This document shows, piece after piece, positions 53,461-64,000 of a stretch of DNA of 64,000 nucleotides. The stretch is taken from assembly GCF_918797505.1 (NCBI RefSeq), contig NC_092802.1, forward strand, positions 10,621,480 to 10,685,479, read 5' to 3'. Each line of letters starts with the position of its first letter. The stretch's first letter is position 1. Below the pieces are notes generated by a model. It was not told the DNA's origin and ran no database searches. It was given only the letters and a program-made list of their open reading frames with translations. Position numbers and translations under genes: made by a program. Origin of the DNA: Bemisia tabaci. Its lineage: Eukaryota; Arthropoda; Insecta; Hemiptera; Aleyrodidae.

Positions 53461-53675
53461 GTTGGGATGTGTTACAAGGAGGGGAGGGGGGCGGTAAAAA
53501 ATCGGAAAAAGTGCATAACGTAATTCTTGAACGGCCCCAAAGTCTGAAATTCCCAGGGTGCTGAAGTGGCGAACAAAAGTGATTAAATTTTTCCGATACG
53601 TCCAACGTGCGATTTTTGAGCCACTTTCTTTAAGAAACAACCTCTCCTTGATGTTTACAACAAGCCTAATTCCTA

Positions 53676-54091
53676 CACTGAAAAAAAATTCTCGGCGTTT
53701 TTACCACGGCCGGTCCGTTGGTACCTTTACCATCTCACTTTTTTACCAATTATTGGTAATTTTACCAAGACAGGCTGGTAAGCTTACCTAAAAACCGGTA
53801 TTTTTACCTACTGTTTTTTTTCAGGTAAAAATACCACTTTTATTGGTAATCAATTCCCGGTAACTTTGCCATTTTATCTCGGTAATTCTACCACAGTCGA
53901 TAAAAAATATTGGCGTTTTTACCAAGGTCCAGTAAAATTACCGAGAAAGTCCAATAATTTTACCGAGATTTTTCGGTAAAATTACCAATTCCATAAATGG
54001 TAATTTTACCAAGAAAAAGCTGAGATCAAATAGAACCCTGAATTCTTGGTAATTTTACCCCTTTTCTTCGTAAATACACCGAGATTCAGTG
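53676..54091. mobile_element. MITE family 4 copy with TA flanks
   Basis: cactgaaaaaaaattctcgg and inverse ending gattcagtg, TA at both ends. Confidence 0.85.
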
Positions 54092-54490
54092 TATCAGATA
54101 CAACTCCATACGCTTCAGCAATTGTTCGGAACAGACCATTGAGACATCATGCGAATACGAACCAACCATAATAAAGTCGCGGCCATGACGAACGGGCAAA
54201 ATATGAACAACGAAGGGTTGAATATATTATTGGCTCATTACCGAAGACCCCGTCATTGACGTCCCGAATCGCGGACATTTATTCTCCTCCGCGAAGGAGG
54301 CCGGAAGACGGAAAGGGACAGAGAGAGAAGCGAGATGTATGATAATTTCATGCAAAACGGGAGGGAGGGTAGACGCGAAAAAAAAACGAAAAAAAAAACT
54401 TACGGTCCCAATAATAATGATGAGCGGTACAACCCCTTCCTCCATAATATGTATAATACATACGGAAAATAATATCCATCGCTGCCAATT

Positions 54491-54970
54491 CGTCAGCGAT
54501 TTCATTTTTTCTGTGGTTCACTGAGAAAAGAAATTCGGTCATATGCAACCGAATCAATATCGTCCGTATTCCTCGGTTAATGTAACCGCTCTTTCGGTTA
54601 CTGGACCGTATCCTTGGTTCAGGGAACGGTATCCTCGGTTCAGGCAACCGCGCATTCAAACAGAACAGAACCAACGAAAAGCTCTGTTGCATGAACCGAG
54701 AATAAAGTTCCCAGAACCGAGGATTGATTCGTCAGCAATTTCATTTTTTCTGTGGTTCACTGAGAAAAGAAATTCGGTCACATGAACCGAATCAATATCG
54801 TCCGCATTCCTCGGTTAATGTAACCGCTCTTTCGGTTTTGGGAACCGTATCCTCGGTTCAGGCAACCGCGCATTCAAACAGAACAGAACTAACGAAGAAG
54901 TGCTGTTGCATGAACCAAGGATAAAGTTCCCAGAACCGAGAGGTTGATCGCATGAACCCAACAATACGGC
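54491..54970. repeat. Tandem duplication, 237 bp period, with cggtt motifs
   Basis: ttcgtcagc.atttcatttt at 54491 and 54728 starts two similar units full of cctcggttca / tgaaccgag motifs in both orientations. Confidence 0.8.
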
Positions 54971-54987
54971 CGATTTTGAACACTGTA

Positions 54988-55246
54988 CGTTCACCAAAAA
55001 AATTAAATTGCTGATTTAACAATTCAATTGCTAAAAAAAGTGACTGCAATGTTTCAATGTAGATTTTACAACCAAAAGATGCTACTTTAACCACCCCCGT
55101 GGTTAAATTAGCTTACAATAGTGGTTAAAGTAGCATTTTTTTTTTTGCATTTCTTTTTTGTTGTGAAATCTACGTTGAAATATTGCGGTCACTCTTTTTT
55201 AGCAATTCAATTGTTAAATCATGCAGCAATTTAATTTTTTCTGCGT
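54988..55246. mobile_element. MITE family 7 copy
   Basis: aaattgctgatttaacaatt and inverse caattgttaaatcatgcagc. The centre pairs around accacccccgtggttaaat. Confidence 0.75.
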
Positions 55247-55712
55247 TCTGTTCATATGGCCGAACATTTTCCTCCGTGTTGAGAGGTTTCTGCTAGTTTC
55301 TGCTGAGAACAGGGACGGAAAGATCGGAAAGCGAAATCTTGCAAAGGGCTGTGCGATAAGTTGTATAAGCTCATGTTTCAATTTAATGCAATTATTTGAT
55401 CTTAATTACGTATCCGAAAATGTTGTCGCTTTTTGTGCCTTAGCTTACTTTATGAGAATTGAGAGATGGACAAGAAATAGTTGACTCATTATGAGAGAAG
55501 TGAAATTCAAGACCTGGTAAGCGCCATCAGCCGAAAAATGTGCATGATATTGCTCTCGGTAAAAGATCCTAAGTGTCTCCGCTTCATGAATTTCTTATTG
55601 GAAAATTTTCCCTAACTTTTAGTTGTGTTAAGGATTATTATTATTCCTAGGGTGTTAGATTTCCGTTGAAATAAATCAGAGAAACGGTCGCGTAATCTTA
55701 GCAACTCCTGAT

Positions 55713-56160
55713 GCCCAAGTAACAGTGATCGCGATAAGTTGCGATATGATTAGAGAATGTATCGCGCTTTTTATTGCATTCTCCCATGATGTCGGACCCA
55801 GACCCGAGACCTTGTGAAGAGCACCGATCACGGGTCGTAGATCACGAAAATATATGTCATTCAAATTCATGTGTATATATATATGTAAGGGTATATATAT
55901 GTATGTATGTATATTTTTTAAATCGATTTAATGTAATATTATTCGACAAAAAATTGCGATTTCATCACCGAAATTTGCAATAAAGTCGCATTTATCGCAA
56001 TATTACCGAACAAAAAATCGTGATAAATTGAGATAAAATTTTAACTTCTCTTTGAACGCAACTTTAAAGAGATAAAAGTGCGACAAGACTGAGGATGATT
56101 GCTCAGATTTTGATGATCGATCCTAGCAATATTGTCGCCAAAAATTCGTAAAAAACGCTA
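55713..56160. repeat. Dispersed gcaat-rich repeat, copy 2
   Basis: cccaagtaacagtgatcgcg through gaggatgattgctcagat matches 20361-20700. A ta/tg microsatellite (55874-55915) lies inside. Confidence 0.6.
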
Positions 56161-56793
56161 AACTTAATTTCAAAATATTCCGATTTTTTCGTTGAAAAAT
56201 GCTACTAGCCGTAGAAAATTGTTATTCTACAGAGATAGAGAAGTGTATTTTTTCATCTACAAAAATGCTCTCGATTCAGGAAAATATTTTTCTTAGAGCG
56301 GAAATAATTCGTTACATACTGCTCTCTTCGAGTTCATAAAGGCTTGGATACACGCTCAAATTTCCGTCAATTTCCGATCAAAATGATGACCAAAATGGCG
56401 GGCCGAGATTTATCTAAATCGTTATCTAAAATTAATTAAAACAACTTGTTGATGGAAATAAGCATGAAGTAAGCACACAGTCGTTTGGAAATCAGATGAC
56501 GAATGAGACCACAATCTACCATCAATTTTTTGCGGCTTGCAAAAATTTCTACGGCTAGTAGCATTTTCAATGAAAAAAACGGAATATTTTGAAATTAAGT
56601 TTAGCGTTTTTCTACGAATTTTTTGGCGATAATATTGCTAGGATCATCAAAATCTGAGCAATCATCCTCAGTCTTGTCGCAATTTCATCTCTTTAAAGTT
56701 GCGTTCAAAGAAGTCAAAATTGATGGTAGATGGTGCGCAGCAGTCACCATTTGATCGGAAATTGATGGAAATTTGAGCGTGTATCCAGGCCTT
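56060..56793. repeat. Interleaved inverted repeats
   Basis: Arms about 56060-56222 pair with 56547-56711, and 56339-56390 (ggcttggatacacgctcaaa) pair with about 56746-56793, so the two pairs overlap rather than nest. Confidence 0.6.
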
Positions 56794-56799
56794 AAGCGA

Positions 56800-57300
56800 A
56801 ATAAATCGCATCCCCGCGTCGAATTGGCAGCAAGGGATGAATCGGGGTGCGCGAAGCGGAAAGGGAGGTCCGATCCGCAGGCGGAGTGATAAACAAAAAT
56901 ATATCATAACACCCTTCAACAAGAGAGCGTAATGATGTCACTATATTAACATACATCGGTGTTGTTTGTTGCGCGGTTATGATGTATGATGGATGGTGGA
57001 ATCGCCTCCGCATGAGAACTAACAAGTGCTCCTTCGGCCCTTTTCACCCTTTTGTCCGACCCTGGCTCACGGCCCGCCCGAGGGTTGGAGCCCGCTGGAA
57101 TTTGCGACCTGCGACCCCTCGCAAGCCACAAATATCCGCGCATTGACTTGGCCCGAACAAGTCAATGCGCGGATGTGAACCTACAAGGAGGGTCATCAGG
57201 GGGTTTCAACGGGGCTTAGGGTGGAATCTCACGTTTGGACTTCGGAATTAACGTTTTGGAATTGAATATCAGGGATAGAAATAGGATACAATATACGTTA
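56800..57300. other. GC-rich stretch with strong hairpin
   Basis: Arms atccgcgcattgacttg (57134-57150) and exact inverse (57158-57174) around a 7 nt loop. No gene. Confidence 0.45.
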
Positions 57301-57302
57301 AA

Positions 57303-57531
57303 CACTGGAAAAAAAAACACATTGGATCTAGAGTCCAGACTCTTGAAAACATTGACAAGAAAAAATACTCTTGATTCAATCGGATTTTTGCTTGAATCAA
57401 AACAAAATCCGCTTAAATTAAGAGGCATGGTTCTTGATTTAAGCTAGATTTTGATGGAATCAAGAGTACTTTTTACTGTCGATGTTTTTAAGAGTCTGGA
57501 CTCTGGTTCCAATGTGTTTTTTTCCCCCAGT
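57303..57531. mobile_element. MITE family 5 copy
   Basis: cactggaaaaaaaaacacat and inverse, with an eroded right tip. Confidence 0.8.
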
Positions 57532-58860
57532 AAAGGGAATGTTATGAAGAAGTCTCTTTGCGAATTTGTCTCAGTGTATTCGTTTTTGAAAATATGAACG
57601 CCAACATTTTGAGAAAAAAATTGGCCAACACATAATCTCTTGGTAGATCCGTGCGTTTTTAAAATATTTTAAAGTTTTAATACCATTTCGATCGTTTTAA
57701 AACCAAGGGTTTTCGTTTTTCGTCACACTAACTTTGACATCCCCTCTTTCTTCTTGGAAGTTTTCGAGACGTTAGTCCCTGTCCTTTAAGACCAACGATC
57801 TAGAAACTATAGATAGGGGGTTCCTATGCTACGCCAACAGTGAAATTCGTAACACACGAGGAGCAATAATTAGGTTAGGACGAAGATGGTCGGTTTCTAT
57901 CATAGAGTACGTTCTTAAGGGACTGTTGCTGAATACGGACTTATATTAAATTTAGAACCAACTATTTGAAAATCTGTGTCCAAATATGGGACTTAGCCAT
58001 TCATCAAGTGCGTTTACGATGAAAATTTCAACGCTAAATCATTTATTTTAAAAACTCCCTAAGATTCCATGTATTTAAGGTTATGACGAGGACAGCAATC
58101 GGCCATTTCCACTCCCCGCCCGCCTATCGAACGACCGGTCCATGTGTGTTACGTTTTTTCGTAGGCCACCACCAATCTATAGTCTCTATATCGTTGTTTA
58201 ATACGTATTAAGAAAATGGCGTAATGCTCTTTTCGACGCCTCCCCCCCCCCCTTCCCGAGCGCTATACGTCATTTATGAACGGTCCCAAAATAAAGCGAT
58301 TGCATGATCGGGATGCCTTTGGGAAAGATACACGAGCTGGTGGAATAAGTGACAAAAAAGATTTTATGTTTGTTTACGGCGTGCGTAAAAACATTAAGAC
58401 ACGAGCATTGTCGTCCGCACGCGCTCTATCGACAAATTACACGACTAATTAAGAGGAACGACACAGCGACTCTGATGCACACGTCACTTGATACAGAGGG
58501 GAGAGGGAAAACAAACAGTTATAAAATATATGTAAATGAATGTACGCGACAACACACACAAGCAGTTCCAGCGTTGTCTAGATGTCGAGGAAAAAGTTGA
58601 ATTTATTTTTTTCGCTTTGCTTGTGCGTACTGTTTCGGCCCACTTTCTTTATGATTCTCACCGTGCAAGAATGAGTTCTGACCTGCAAATGTGACCGAGT
58701 GCTTCTGGAAACGTTGTTAAGTTTGTAATTTTTCCGAAGAGGAATCTTAAGAAAAAAAAAAGAAGAAAAAAAAATACTGGACTTTTTTTTAGAATGTTTG
58801 GGATTATCTCTTATGCGGCAAAAACGAAACAATAAAAAAATGAGATTTAAGGGGTTTAAT
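57532..58860. other. No gene seen
   Basis: AT-rich; a C run at 58243-58252 is followed by gaacggtccca, a motif also seen inverted near 53530. Confidence 0.3.
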
Positions 58861-58879
58861 TTAATAAAACGCTTTTCAA

Positions 58880-59175
58880 CTTTCCTTCTTCTGCTTCCTC
58901 TTATTCTTCTCCCTCGTGCCCTTCTTCTTTTTCTTTTTCTTCTCTCTCGTACCCTTCTTCTTCGTCCTCTTCTTCTTCTCCCTCTTACCCTTCTTCTTCT
59001 CCTCCCTCTTACGCTTCTTCTTCTTCTCCCTCTTACGCTTCTTCTTCTTCTCCTTCTTCTTCTCCCTCTTACCCTTCTTCTTCTTCTCCTCCCTCTTACC
59101 CTTTTTCTTCTTTTTCTTCTTTTCCCTCGTACCCTTCTCCGTCTTCTTCTTCTTCTTCTTCTTCTTCTTTTTTCA
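58880..59175. repeat. (ctt)n-rich pyrimidine tract
   Basis: Imperfect cttcttcttctccctctta units over about 300 bp. Open in several frames only because of composition. Confidence 0.9.
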
Positions 59176-59410
59176 GCGAAAGTAACTGAATAATGAATAA
59201 TACCACGAAAAAATGTTAGGGATTTCTTCCAAGGAAATAGATACGAACTTTACGAACATTAAAGCCTAACTCCAACCACGTTTGACACTATTTGAATTTT
59301 GAATTCATACGTTGAGATCTAATAGTTCCGTCGGTAACACATTACAATTCAGTAAAATGAACATCCGTTTTCATCCGTTGTCTTTCATATTCCCACTAAC
59401 TTGTTTCGAA

Positions 59411-60239
59411 GGCGCTGAGTAGATAACTATTTCGACCCAGCGGATGCATTGTGCCTATCCTGGTAATTGAAGGCGAAATCGCTTGTGTTGGACTGGTGAC
59501 AAATCGTGTGTAAGAACGGTCGGTGCTCAACAGTTTGAAATTAGTAATCTCACTTGTTTCTCGGAGAAATTTGTTGGAGATTTGTTTGTAAGAGTTTGCG
59601 GCATGTAAAGCGCCGCACATGAAACGGCAAGAACTAATGACTGAACTACTAGATGTAGTAGGTCCAAGATATGGGAAATAAACACTCTAATACAACTACT
59701 ATACTTTGAAAAGGAAAAATAAAATAAATAAAAAAACCATTGCTGAGAAAATTGACATCATCTTGAAATAAAAATAACGATTTTTCGTCTTCTTAAACAT
59801 CGGACGGGAGGGATGTAATAATAATATTGCTAAACTGCAAACGCCTCTATAATCGACGATACTTTCAGGGCCAGAAGCGTATATGGATTTAAAAATCAAA
59901 AATCTTAGAGCGGATACCAGAGTTTAATAGAGTTAGTATCCTCCTCTTTGAGAAAATCTCTAAAAAATCATGAAAATATTTATTGTTGATTTATTTTTGC
60001 CGCAAGAAGAAAAAGAAGGAGGAGGAGGAGGAGGAAGAGGAGGAAGAAGAGAGGCAGCGAAAGAAGAAGAAGAAGGAGAAGAAACAGGACAAGAGGCAAA
60101 AATACCGTATCGTAGGTTTCGTCCCAATCGCTCTCACAGACGAAACATGTCACTGGTCGGATGCAAGCGATTTCGCCTTCAATTTTCAGGGTAGGCAGAA
60201 TGCATCCGCTGAGTCGAAATAGTTATCTACTCAGCGCCT
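59411..60239. repeat. Element with 90 bp inverted arms and internal gaa tract
   Basis: ggcgctgagtagataactat at 59411 and its inverse ending at 60239 are near identical over about 90 bp. A gaagaag tract lies at 60003-60095. Part of it recurs at 63777-64000. Confidence 0.7.
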
Positions 60240-60576
60240 TCGAAAAACGTCGAGTCCCATATCACAATGAGGATAAGAAAAATGATCGAAAACATAATTT
60301 CATCTTACTGGTTTGAAATATATTAACGATGTGCGTTTTCTGTAACCTTAAGACTCATTGTCAATGTTGATTGCAAAGTTTAACAACTATTTTCATGTTC
60401 AAACCATTATTTCTCTACTCTGAATTTTGAACGAAAGAAAATTTCCGACTGGTTGAATTCAAAACTGCTTTTACCATATTTTCCCGCCGTAACGCGACTT
60501 TGTACGTTTCTATTAAACTTGGCCCAAATGTTAACGAACTTTTGGATCTGATCATTTTTTCAATTCTCTTACTATA

Positions 60577-60612
60577 CAGGGTGATCCAAAAATCCCGCAA
60601 TGCCAATATCAG
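60577..60612. mobile_element. Lone end of a cagggtgatcc element
   Basis: atacagggtgatccaaaaat matches the terminus of the 1 kb palindrome at 42026. Confidence 0.5.
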
Positions 60613-60701
60613 GCGTCACCCCTGTGCCTTTTGAAAAAATTTAGACCGAGACTTAAAATTTTGTAAGTTCCCTTAGTTGAAGGAAAACGACTCCTTGAGC
60701 C

Positions 60702-60857
60702 CATTGGCGTGGCGTGCTTTTCGATCTATCGATATTTCCATATTTGGAACTGTGGTGGATAATCGATTATTAAGATGTTCGCTGCGAACACCCTGTTTAT
60801 CGATTTATTGGTTTAAGTGGCAGATCAATCGATGTATTGCAAAGCACGCCACCACTG
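60702..60857. mobile_element. hAT-type MITE (family 1), eroded
   Basis: cattggcgtggcgtgctttt and inverse ending cgccaccactg; internal gttcgctgcgaacaccctg. Confidence 0.75.
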
Positions 60858-61200
60858 GGCAATACAGCCATAAATGCTATCCTCTTTATCGACGGTGAAA
60901 GTCGGCAATCACATAACTCGGTTTGCGACGTCGCAGACTTCCCGTCATACTTTATTTTTTAAATGGAAAACTACTCAACGGCAATTCTTTAAAACTGTCA
61001 TGATTTTTCTTCTCAATGCGAAGAAAATTCTGCAAAAACTTCAAGAAATAATATCAATTTGTTCTCCTTTATAAAAATGACGTAGAGGCGGAGATTTTCA
61101 GACACCGCAAACGAGTTATGTGATTGCCGACTTTCACCGTCGATATGCTTTCGTGGTTGCGATTTGGACACAAGCACAACAACCACATTTTCAAGTTAGA
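60858..61200. repeat. Foldback around gacggtgaaagtcggcaat
   Basis: cgacggtgaaagtcggcaatcacataactcg at 60889 has its inverse at about 61112-61145 (arms quoted in part), with aatgcgaagaa inside. Confidence 0.55.
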
Positions 61201-61424
61201 AATTGGCAGAGGAGGGCAGCACTTTACTTGAAAGCATTGTAGTCCATTGGCTCTCTGGAGGAATAATCCTCCTCACGGGTGTTTTGTCTAAAACTACGTC
61301 ATTTTTTACGCACTTACAGCTTCCTCATACGTCTTCTTTTCATACAAATGAGACGAATTTGGCTGTTTTGGCTGTTTCAGTGATTTCATCTAAAAGAGTT
61401 TGGACGAATTTTGAAGGAAACTCG

Positions 61425-61653
61425 CACTGGAAAAAAAAACACATTGGATCTAGAATCCAGACTCTTCAAAACATCGACAAGAAATAATAGTCTTGATTCA
61501 ATCGGATTTTTGCTTAAATCAAGAACCAAGCCTCTTAATTTGAGCGGAATCCCTTTTGATTTAAGCTTAAATCTGATTGAATCAAGAGTATTCATTCTTG
61601 TCAATGTTTTCAAGAGTCTGGACTCTAGATCCAGTGTGTTTTTTTTTCCAGTG
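61425..61653. mobile_element. MITE family 5 copy
   Basis: cactggaaaaaaaaacacat and inverse ending ttttttttccagtg. Confidence 0.85.
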
Positions 61654-61881
61654 CGATTTCGAAAATTTGACACTTACTGCTCTCTTGGCTATCGCGGCAG
61701 AGGATATCGTATCTCTTTTGGCAACCAGGCAGCGGAAGCTGAAGCTTCTTAAAAAACGGCGCGGCGGGTTGCGTGGCGGCGGGCGTCAGGCGTCGTCGGT
61801 GAGTGCTGCAATTCGGCACAGAAGTCGCGAATCAATCGTGCGGCGCGTGGCTCGGATCAGACGCGCCACGCGCCCGCTCTG
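61654..61881 (+). CDS. Exon-like GC-rich ORF next to a MITE
   Basis: The frame is open from the end of a MITE (61653) to TGA at 61879-61881, encoding Leu/Ala-rich then Arg-rich sequence (LLAIAAEDIVSLLATRQRK...). A strong GTGAGT donor-like site starts at 61801 inside it. The MITE end supplies a pyrimidine tract plus CAG, so an exon 61652-61800 is conceivable. It may be a fragment of a transposase N-terminus or another gene; unidentified. Confidence 0.25.
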
Positions 61882-62240
61882 ACAACTTAATTACCAAATC
61901 ATCGCCCGCTTCCGAGGACTCAGCTTCCACCATCCTTCCCCATCGCGCAAAAACAACCTATCTCCAATAAGGTCCCCTGGGGTCCTATGCGGTTTTTCGC
62001 GCACTTCCCGGATCCGTCTTCTCCGGGTTTTTTGCCCGGTCTAATCAGGCGGCGGTAATGGGCTGGACATCTGTCGACCTCGGAAGCGATCTCCTTCGCC
62101 GAGCTGGGAGGCGGAGGGTGGGAGGAAGAAAGGGAGTATGGGGAGGGGGGTTGAGATTTCCGAGTGTGCATCGTCCGGACAGACTCGAATTGAACTTGAA
62201 TTTTTGAGTGACGTTAAGCGCTTCGTTTAAAAAGTCAAAT
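61882..62240. other. GC-rich island
   Basis: Continues the GC-rich texture after the exon-like ORF; no further exon could be placed. Confidence 0.3.
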
Positions 62241-63776
62241 CAGGGCGGGAGAGGGTAGGTTGAGGGTTGGTGCTTTATTGTGACGAGCGATCGGTTTGAC
62301 TTTTGTCGCGAACAGCGGTCGGGATAGCCGAGTCTCGAGACTATAGACGGACCCAAAATTATAAGAGGATGGGATTGATGAGAATAGAGTTTTCTCACCA
62401 GTGCGCTGATTATTGAAATTGATAGACAAAGCTGTAGACAAAGAAGATTAAGGGGAAATGGAGCGATCCTGTAGGTGGAGGCGGTTGGTTGCGATGAACG
62501 AAGGAGAAAAGTGTAGACTAACTAACGGCAACCCACGAGAGACACTGTAGATAGTGCATCATTTCCCATTTTTGCATGTAAGAACCGACCGTTCCAACAA
62601 AAAGGATAGCTCTATTTTCTCTTTGGTTGTCGCTTTGTTCATCAATGGAGAATTTGCACGCAATTTTTTTTATTGCTGCATCTGAGAGAGCATAAAGAGA
62701 TGATTTCGCAGTATTTTTCATTATTTTTTCCTGATGTGGAAAATAGTATTAAAATAGATTTAAAAGTGAGGAGATGCACCGCCTAGTGACGTCATGTGGC
62801 GGCATTTCTCATTTAAACACATGTATTTTCACAGATTCGGTAAGTTTATCATACCTCCTCCAATAATTGCTCAATTTATGAACCAAGGGTATTCTCGTGT
62901 TCAGTTCACTCAGTTGTTTCCACTCGGAAAGGAAATTTACCAGATTTCAAGCACCTGGAAACTCTCCATTTCCAATGATCAGCCTACAGAGTGCACTAGG
63001 ATTTCTGATATTTTCCGATTGATCTAAAGATTGTTTATCTGATCTGATTTAATTTGAATCCGGATCTGCAAATATTGAAAACTTCACAACTCAGCCCCGT
63101 CTTTCTCGACTTTTGAGCTTATAGAGAGTTCGATTTCAATGCTCATCGTGCTCAAGAGGTTGTACAGAACATCACAACACTAGCCAACATCATTGTGATT
63201 AAGGGAAGTTTAGGAAAGCCATTAATATAGCGTCATAAAAAGTATGTAATTTTCGCCAACTTCAAATAAAATCAGGAGGATGGCTGAGAATTTTTTTCTC
63301 CAAGAAATCACAGTCATTTAAAACTACAAAAAGTACAAAGTACGGATAATACTTTATGCTTTTGACAAGTTTAAGGAGCAAACTTTCCTTAAAATTAAAA
63401 AAAAAACCCGCAATATATTTTCGTTCGTAGTTTTTATATTTTGTGGTGGTTTTCACTGTAATCTCGTTCAAGGACTCATCTCTGAGAGTAAACTGCTGAA
63501 TTTTACTCGGGGTTTTATTACCCACTAGAGACCCTACAGTTCGTCCGCCATTTTATCGCCTTAGTCTATAACCAAACCACCACCGCCAGCTTCCATCATA
63601 GGATCGCTGAATTTTCCTTTGTTTCTTTTATCCATATCTTTGTCTATCGCTTTGAAATGGGTTACTGAATGGTCAGTTCTTAATTTATGAATTAATTATT
63701 ATACTAATTAAATTATTTTCTTCTTCGGAATAGTAAGATCTCAATTTATGAATCTATACAGCGAAAATATTAGGGC
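62241..63776. other. No gene seen
   Basis: Holds pieces of the tagacaaag repeat near 62415-62535 and 63590-63655. Otherwise AT-rich unique-looking sequence. Confidence 0.35.
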
Positions 63777-64000
63777 GGTTATTGGTCTTTAATAGCGTTA
63801 GCATCTTCCGCTTTGAAAGGAAAACCTAAAACTTTCATAATGACACTATTCATTAATTGATTTACTTTTGCCGCAAGAAAAATAAGAAGAAGGAAGAGGA
63901 GGCGAAGAGAAAGAAGACGAAGAAGAAGAAACAGGACAAGAAGAAAAAATTCCGTTTGGGTTAAGTGCCGACCGCTGTGACTAACAGGATATGTCACAGG
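63777..64000. repeat. Partial second copy of the 59.9-60.2 kb repeat
   Basis: tttaatagcgttagcatc, gatttacttttgccgcaag and the gaa tract with gaaacaggacaag match 59918-60170; cut by the window end. Confidence 0.65.

Noticed and set aside
58798..59193. Leu/Phe-rich open frames on +
   Set aside because: Product of the (ctt)n tract; open in several frames because of composition.

Overview
The window is AT-rich eukaryotic nuclear DNA. It has small GC-rich exons with GT/AG introns and is packed with short inverted-repeat DNA transposons (MITEs), a satellite array, a decayed non-LTR retrotransposon and tRNA-like SINE ends. This looks like an arthropod, most likely an insect; a hemipteran such as a whitefly is only a guess from the general look of the repeats. 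There are no bacterial features, CRISPR arrays or operons.

Two multi-exon genes can be assembled by hand from splice sites and reading phase, and they converge. Gene A (+ strand, 791..18134, six coding exons, 489 codons plus stop) predicts a secreted protein. It has a signal peptide split by intron 1, a Lys-rich low-complexity region, a tight cluster of N-glycosylation sequons that spans intron 3, and a Pro/Ser-rich C-terminal half. Its 6.4 kb intron 2 contains a satellite array of about 35 copies of a 129 bp unit. Gene B (- strand, from 36694 down to about 19160) has five phase-consistent exons and a possible sixth. It predicts an acidic and basic, probably intracellular or nuclear protein of unknown family. 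Exon 2 of gene B lies between two copies of a 0.5 kb foldback element, which end 30 and 40 bp from its splice sites. Poly(A) signals of the two genes lie about 90 bp apart near 18.8 kb.

Layout: 0-18.1 kb is gene A with its satellite, several MITEs and a SINE. 18.1-19.6 kb holds the convergent 3' ends. 19.6-36.7 kb is gene B, whose 9.75 kb second intron holds an RTE-like LINE (about 29.33-32.58 kb, - strand), tandem repeats and MITEs. 36.7-64 kb has no gene that can be assembled with confidence. It holds nested nonautonomous hAT elements with 8 bp target duplications, a 1 kb near-perfect palindrome, about ten foldback families, microsatellites and several GC-rich low-repeat islands that could be regulatory. 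Two isolated exon-like pieces are noted there (52828..52931 on -, 61654..61881 on +).

The strongest leads are: (1) the four-monomer higher-order structure of the intronic satellite; (2) the gene B exon bracketed by foldback elements, a layout favouring exon circularisation; (3) a hairpin family with paired changes in its stem; and (4) the unassigned secreted protein of gene A. All family assignments rest on motifs and terminal repeats read by eye.
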